From: Siphonodentalium dalli
Taxonomy: Eukaryota; Mollusca; Scaphopoda; Gadilida; Siphonodentaliidae
Length of the DNA: 64,000 nt
Direction of reading: 5' to 3'
Assembly (NCBI GenBank): GCA_032622095.1
Contig: CP136069.1
Span: 43,936,194 to 44,000,193, forward strand
Every line of letters begins with the position of its first letter. The stretch's first letter is position 1. Below, one piece after another: positions 1 to 64,000 of the stretch. The translations under genes and the position numbers were made by a program. The notes beneath the pieces were generated by a model. That model was not told where the DNA came from and ran no database searches. It saw only the letters and a program-made list of their open reading frames with translations.

Positions 1-67
1 TGACAACCTGAACCACCATCTTTTCTTTCAGCTTTATCACCCCTCTTCACACAGGAACTACTGCTGC

Positions 68-440
68 AATTAATCCTTTCTATACTAAATACTAATTGAT
101 GAGTAGCTAACTTAATATCTGAACATTTCCCACAAATGAATAGGAATCTTTTTGCTCTTTTATTATCTTTTCATCTGGCTGTCATCTGATTTTATTTCCT
201 GAACAACCCTCGAGATTAATAATAGACCATTCCAATGTACACTTTTATAACTGAAAGGGGAAATTCATTTAGTATAAACAGGGTTAATACTTTATAGTTA
301 ACCATTTGACCGCTGAATAGGTTCTCCATTCAGTTATAAAAATATACATTGGAATGGTCTATTCTTCATTTGTGGGGATGTTCAGATACTTCAAGCAGAC
401 ACTTTAAGAATTCATTTATAGGGATTTCTAAGGATGTTTA
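68..440. mobile_element. Family E TTAA element, degenerate and partial
   Basis: Family E elements start TTAACCCTTTCTATACTAAA, carry CATTCAGTTATAAAAGTATACATTGGAATGGTC-type sequence near their ends and fold back on themselves. Here two end regions occur (68-160 and about 285-410) with a disordered middle that also contains the reverse complement of the end near 200-300. TTAA plus CCCTTT suggests piggyBac-type ends. Confidence 0.6.
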
Positions 441-489
441 TTGAACTTCTTAGCTGAAGATCCCAACAAATGAATCAAAGGAAATTATG

Positions 490-683
490 TACAGTAATAC
501 CCTAAGTAATCGACTCTTTAACCACAGCAGAATTATGGGTAACTTTTCAGGATTTAGTCGGAAATATGGCTTGTTGCCATTCATCGGAATGAATGGCAAC
601 AAGCCATATTTCCAACTAAATCCTGAAAAGTTACACATAATTCTGCTGTGGTTAAAGAGTCGATTACTTAGGGCACTACTGTA
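490..683. mobile_element. Family A TA-flanked palindrome (Tc1/mariner-like MITE)
   Basis: First of about 25 copies. Consensus: TA, CAGTAATGCCCTAA, about 100 bases, a short loop, then the exact reverse complement back to TTAGGGCATTACTG and TA. No protein is encoded; translations of the arms give the recurring peptide NGNKPYFRLNPEKLPIILLW. This copy lacks the usual AGCTCTC loop, so its stem closes at once. Confidence 0.85.
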
Positions 684-1040
684 GTTATCCAGCAACAAGT
701 ATCCTTATTAAAAGGTTAAAATTTATGCATGCATGAAAAGTAGGATAATTAATTTGAAAGAGGTATCAATTTGGCCGCTATTGAAGATATGCATTTAAGT
801 TTATTTCTGGCTTTCTGTTGAAATTCAAGCAATCATGTATCTTTCAAATCCCTCCCAATTATGACAGCTGAACATATCAACAAATGAATCAATGGGAATC
901 AAGCAAATGCTCATCAGCAAGTATTTAGTTATTAAAGGATTAATCTAAAAAAATGTTCCGCCTATTGAAGATATACAGAATCATGAATGGATGCCAAAAT
1001 GTGTTTAATAAATAAAGAATAGAATCTATGAGTGACAAAT
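684..1040. other. Intron sequence, nothing recognised
   Basis: AT-rich intron between a family A palindrome and the repeated acceptors of exon 1a. No exon, repeat or RNA gene is apparent. Confidence 0.5.
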
Positions 1041-60784
<59,744 letters not shown>

Positions 60785-60937
60785 GTAAGTCAAATTTTAT
60801 GAATATTAATCGATCATTTATATACCGTAAAACAGGCCTTTAAATTACCCCAAATTCACGGCGTTTAACGATGTCCCCAAATTAAAGAGATGTCCCCAAA
60901 TATCTAAAATTGGATATATATCATATGTCATATCTAT

Positions 60938-61336
60938 TTAACCCTTTACCCAACAGAAGGGCCCTGTGCCAATGCATTCTCTTATATATGCGAGTCGACC
61001 ATAGGTCGCCTCGCATATATAAGAGAATGCATTGGCTTAACACATTAAAATTTATAAAATTGTTAAAGAATGTAAGAAAAAATGGTAAAAAGTGTTAAAA
61101 AAAGATTTTTTTTAGGCCAATGCATTCTCTTATATATGCGAGGCGACCTATGGTCGACTCGCATATATAAGAGAATGCATTGGCACAGGGCTAACTGTAA
61201 CTATCACAATGTGGTCAAGGAGCCGGTTCCAATGATATCCATATTTGTATGGTTCTATTGAGACAGACCGAAGATATTTTAGGCTGTTGAAGCTTTATTT
61301 GGCCGGTTTTGGCCGGTTTGTTGGGTAAAGGGTTAA
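60938..61336 (+). mobile_element. Family B TTAA element
   Basis: Full length, TTAA on both sides; starts about 150 bases after exon 18. It has CAGGGCTAACTG where others have CAGGGCATAACTG. Confidence 0.92.
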
Positions 61337-62690
61337 AAGGGCAAGATTTATTAAAGTGATGAAATTTTTTCAGAAATGTAATAAAACTTCAATTAAACTA
61401 ATACAGGATGGAAATATATCTCATTCTATTGTGAGATATATGTCCTGTTAGAAGCCAATATATTGCATTTCACGGGTTTAGATTAAAAAAAATTCTCACG
61501 ATGTGACGAACCATGGTCGGCACGCCGTGTCCAATATCCCCAAATTAGACCAATATAAAGGCCTACTCTAATGCCATTTCCGAGAGAGGTTTCAGCCAAA
61601 TGCAATTGTTACTGGGAAAACACCGCGCCAAAAGATGAGACTCTTGATAAACTAATTAGAATACGCATGTGTTTCACTCCCTTTGGACAACACATCCATC
61701 AATGAAATTATAAATATATTTGACAAGGACTTCAACAAAAACAGACATATTAAGTTACATTAGTTACAGTGAAACATTAAAGGGTAATGAAGTCATTATG
61801 AACACTAAATTTGGGCATTTTAATTTTTATGATTTATCATTATCGGACGATCTCATATTATATCCAACAGAATGTATGCAACATATGGATAAATTTGTGC
61901 CATGGATGATTGCAAAATACACTCATACAGGTGCTCTTTGAAAAAATCGAAACAACAAGATAATTTTAATGAAAATGAGTTATTCTTAAAGCACATGAGT
62001 GTATATGGCACTCATTCATTGCTCAATTTATTCATTTGTTGGCTGTATAAATCTTGTTGGGTATAATATGAGATGGTCCCATAAAATAAATGGCAATATT
62101 TAGTGTTCAGTACCCCTTTAAAACATCAGTTTTGCCTAGTTTAGTAGTTATAGTAGTTACTTGTTATTAGTTCAAAATAAAGGAAATACTGATTCTGTTG
62201 CTCAACACACGCAGTGTTTATGATCAACTTGATCTAAGTAATTGTGTAATGACTTTTAGATAAGATATACAGTCAGTTTTGGCAACTGTAACTTAATATA
62301 ATATTTCTGTTTGTTGATGAGCCTATTTGAACTTTCTGGATTTAAATTTTCATTAAATATTTTCACCCTTTGTATGACCTGTTTGTGTGTGTATATACTA
62401 TTACTATATTGCCTCATTTGACCACAACATATCAACTTTCTAACTTTTTTCAGGTTCACATTAAATTAAATTTTAATTGGCAATACCCATGATCAGTATG
62501 TTGGTGGACTGCTTGGAGAAATTTCAAGCACCATACATCTATAAAATGGCTTTGTTGATGTCAAATGATCCAATATTCCCAAGTGGTCAATAAATATCAG
62601 ATTGTAACTTACAAAACTTGAAAATATAAGGGTAATATAACTTGCTGAATGCTTCAGAACCAACCAGATAGACCCCATTTTAGGCTTACT
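61337..62690. other. Intron after exon 18, nothing recognised
   Basis: About 1.35 kb. Frames such as 61720-61941 have no recognisable domain. The IIIS1 exon was looked for (expected continuation Arg/Leu-rich then CHYI-like) and not found. Confidence 0.5.
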
Positions 62691-62692
62691 TT

Positions 62693-62820
62693 TAAATAAA
62701 ATTCTCCACGGGGGTAACCCCCGGACCCCCTATAGTCAGAAGGGGGAACCCCCCCCCCCCTCACGAACCCACCCCCGCGGTTTCCCTAAATGTCCCCAAA
62801 TTAGGCTAATCTAAAGGCCT
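62693..62820. repeat. GC-rich island with a 12-base C run
   Basis: CACGGGGGTAACCCCCGGAC is self-complementary; AGAAGGGGGAACCCCC leads into a run of C. It resembles a decayed GC-rich foldback like the one at 4524. Confidence 0.5.
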
Positions 62821-63059
62821 GCGTAAAAGTACATTTATTCATGGTGGTCCAATTTTTAGTGGTTGTTGATAATCATGAAATTCTTCAAAACTATCGCATT
62901 CGCCATGTCATGCTGGAGGTAACTGAATGGACTAGGGTACGATTCTGAGAGATGACTTTTGACTCTTTTAATCTTCGCAACTGAGTAATATAATACATGT
63001 ACATAGATAAAAATTGCTATCTAGTCTGTCTACAGTAAAGATCATTGAGTTATATTCTT

Positions 63060-63500
63060 CCAAGTCTGAGTTTAATGTGCATGTCATTTGCAGAATGAGG
63101 TCCCCAGAGGGTGAATTTAGTGACGCTATCCCGCATAGCGGGCTAGCATCACTAAATTCTTCCTCTGGGGACCTCATTCTGCTTAGGCCTTATCTTTTCT
63201 GGAAAGTTTCTTTATTAGATTTCTATAGAAACTTCTTAACATAGATTCTACATATTTCTCTATATCACCAAATTGGCAGAAGACATCTTGCATAATCGAG
63301 GTTCCCAATGGGTGTCCATCACAATATTCAACATTTGGGAACTTCAATCTGAGTCTATATCTCCCATAGCAGATGAGGCCATGCAGAATGAGGTCCCCTG
63401 AGGGTGAATTTGGTGATGCTAGCCCATTATGCGGGATAGCATCACTAAATTCACCCTCTGGGGACCTCATTCTGCATATGACAAACAATCTATAAATCTC
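63060..63500. mobile_element. Family F foldback
   Basis: Long two-hairpin form, left CAAGTCTGAGTTTAATGTGC; right end decayed (ATGACAAACAATCTATAAAT). Confidence 0.85.
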
Positions 63501-63502
63501 AA

Positions 63503-63698
63503 GTTAACCCTTTTTATGCTGAATGAATTCTACGACTCAGTTATATAAGAAATAACTCTTGTTTCGATTAAGGTTATGCAGTTATAACCGAAAAGTTTGA
63601 AGATAAATTCTATAACGCGTGTAGCGCAGTTATAGAAAATTTATCTTCAAACTTTTCCGTTATAACTCATAACCTTAATCGAAACAAGAGTTATTTTT
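63503..63698. mobile_element. Family E-like left end joined to a strong foldback
   Basis: TTAACCCTTTTTATGCTGAA and CGACTCAGTTATATAAG, then AATAACTCTTGTTTCGATTA and TTTGAAGATAAATTCTATAA, each mirrored exactly in the right arm. Loop CGCGTGTAGCGC. Confidence 0.75.
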
Positions 63699-64000
63699 TA
63701 TAATTTAATCCGTCATTTCACAAAAGAACCACCAAAAGTAGAAGTTAGAAGTATAACGAGCATACAACATTGAGACTATTTCCAATGAAAAAGACACGTG
63801 AAGTTGAGAGAAACACTTGTCATTCAAAACTTGCGCTTATCGATGATCACGTCGCATCTGTAATTCAGTGATTTTGATTGGCTTGTCGCGACTGATCACG
63901 TATCCCCAGGCACTGAGCAGCTGTAGTTGCATGTGCGATTGATATTCGAACGTGGTGGCACAAATCCTTGTTAGATTTAATTTCCGTGTTTCATTTCTTT

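Overview
The window is animal nuclear DNA: AT-rich, intron-dominated and without operons. It carries the central part of one gene on the + strand, the alpha-1 subunit of a Cav2-type (CACNA1A/B/E class) voltage-gated calcium channel. Eighteen spliced exons, two of which are alternatives, can be joined with consistent GT/AG borders and reading phase. They run from the voltage sensor of domain I (IS4) to the end of the II-III linker, about 720 codons (about 2.2 kb) spread over 60 kb. The 5' exons (N terminus, IS1-IS3) and everything from IIIS1 onward lie outside the window. A single Cav2 gene with long introns packed with palindromic MITEs suggests an invertebrate. A hemichordate, echinoderm, other deuterostome or lophotrochozoan would all fit; I cannot name the species from sequence alone.

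Layout. 1-5.7 kb: two alternative IS4 exons (1118-1221 and 5580-5677). 12.2-17.9 kb: IS5, pore loop I and IS6. 19.1-22.7 kb: the I-II linker with the beta-subunit binding site (AID). 24.0-32.1 kb: domain II (IIS1-IIS6), with the IIS4 exon preceded by a 47-bp minisatellite that repeats its own 3' splice site about 20 times. 33.0-60.8 kb: the II-III linker on three exons, with a 20.6-kb intron between the last two. After 60.8 kb only intron is visible.

The rest is mostly mobile DNA. Five major families of small non-autonomous, highly palindromic elements occur in roughly 85 copies: (A) a TA-flanked near-perfect palindrome of about 217 bp (Tc1/mariner-like); (B, C, D, E) elements bounded by TTAA and CCCTTT (piggyBac-like); and (F) a foldback with 8-bp target duplications (hAT-like). 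A minor family (I) has TGTGACC termini. Families B, C, D and I, although their ends differ, share the same internal module: a pair of palindromic hairpins of about 70 bp that are inverted copies of each other. Nested insertions (B in A, B in E, D in C, F in E, A in E) give relative ages and confirm the target sites. There is also one truncated L2/CR1-like LINE 3' end and several single foldback elements.

The most notable observations are the mutually exclusive IS4 exon pair, the splice-acceptor minisatellite at the IIS4 exon (with a smaller parallel case at the first IS4 exon), the hairpin module shared by unrelated MITE families, and the matched changes between the two arms of the family A palindromes.
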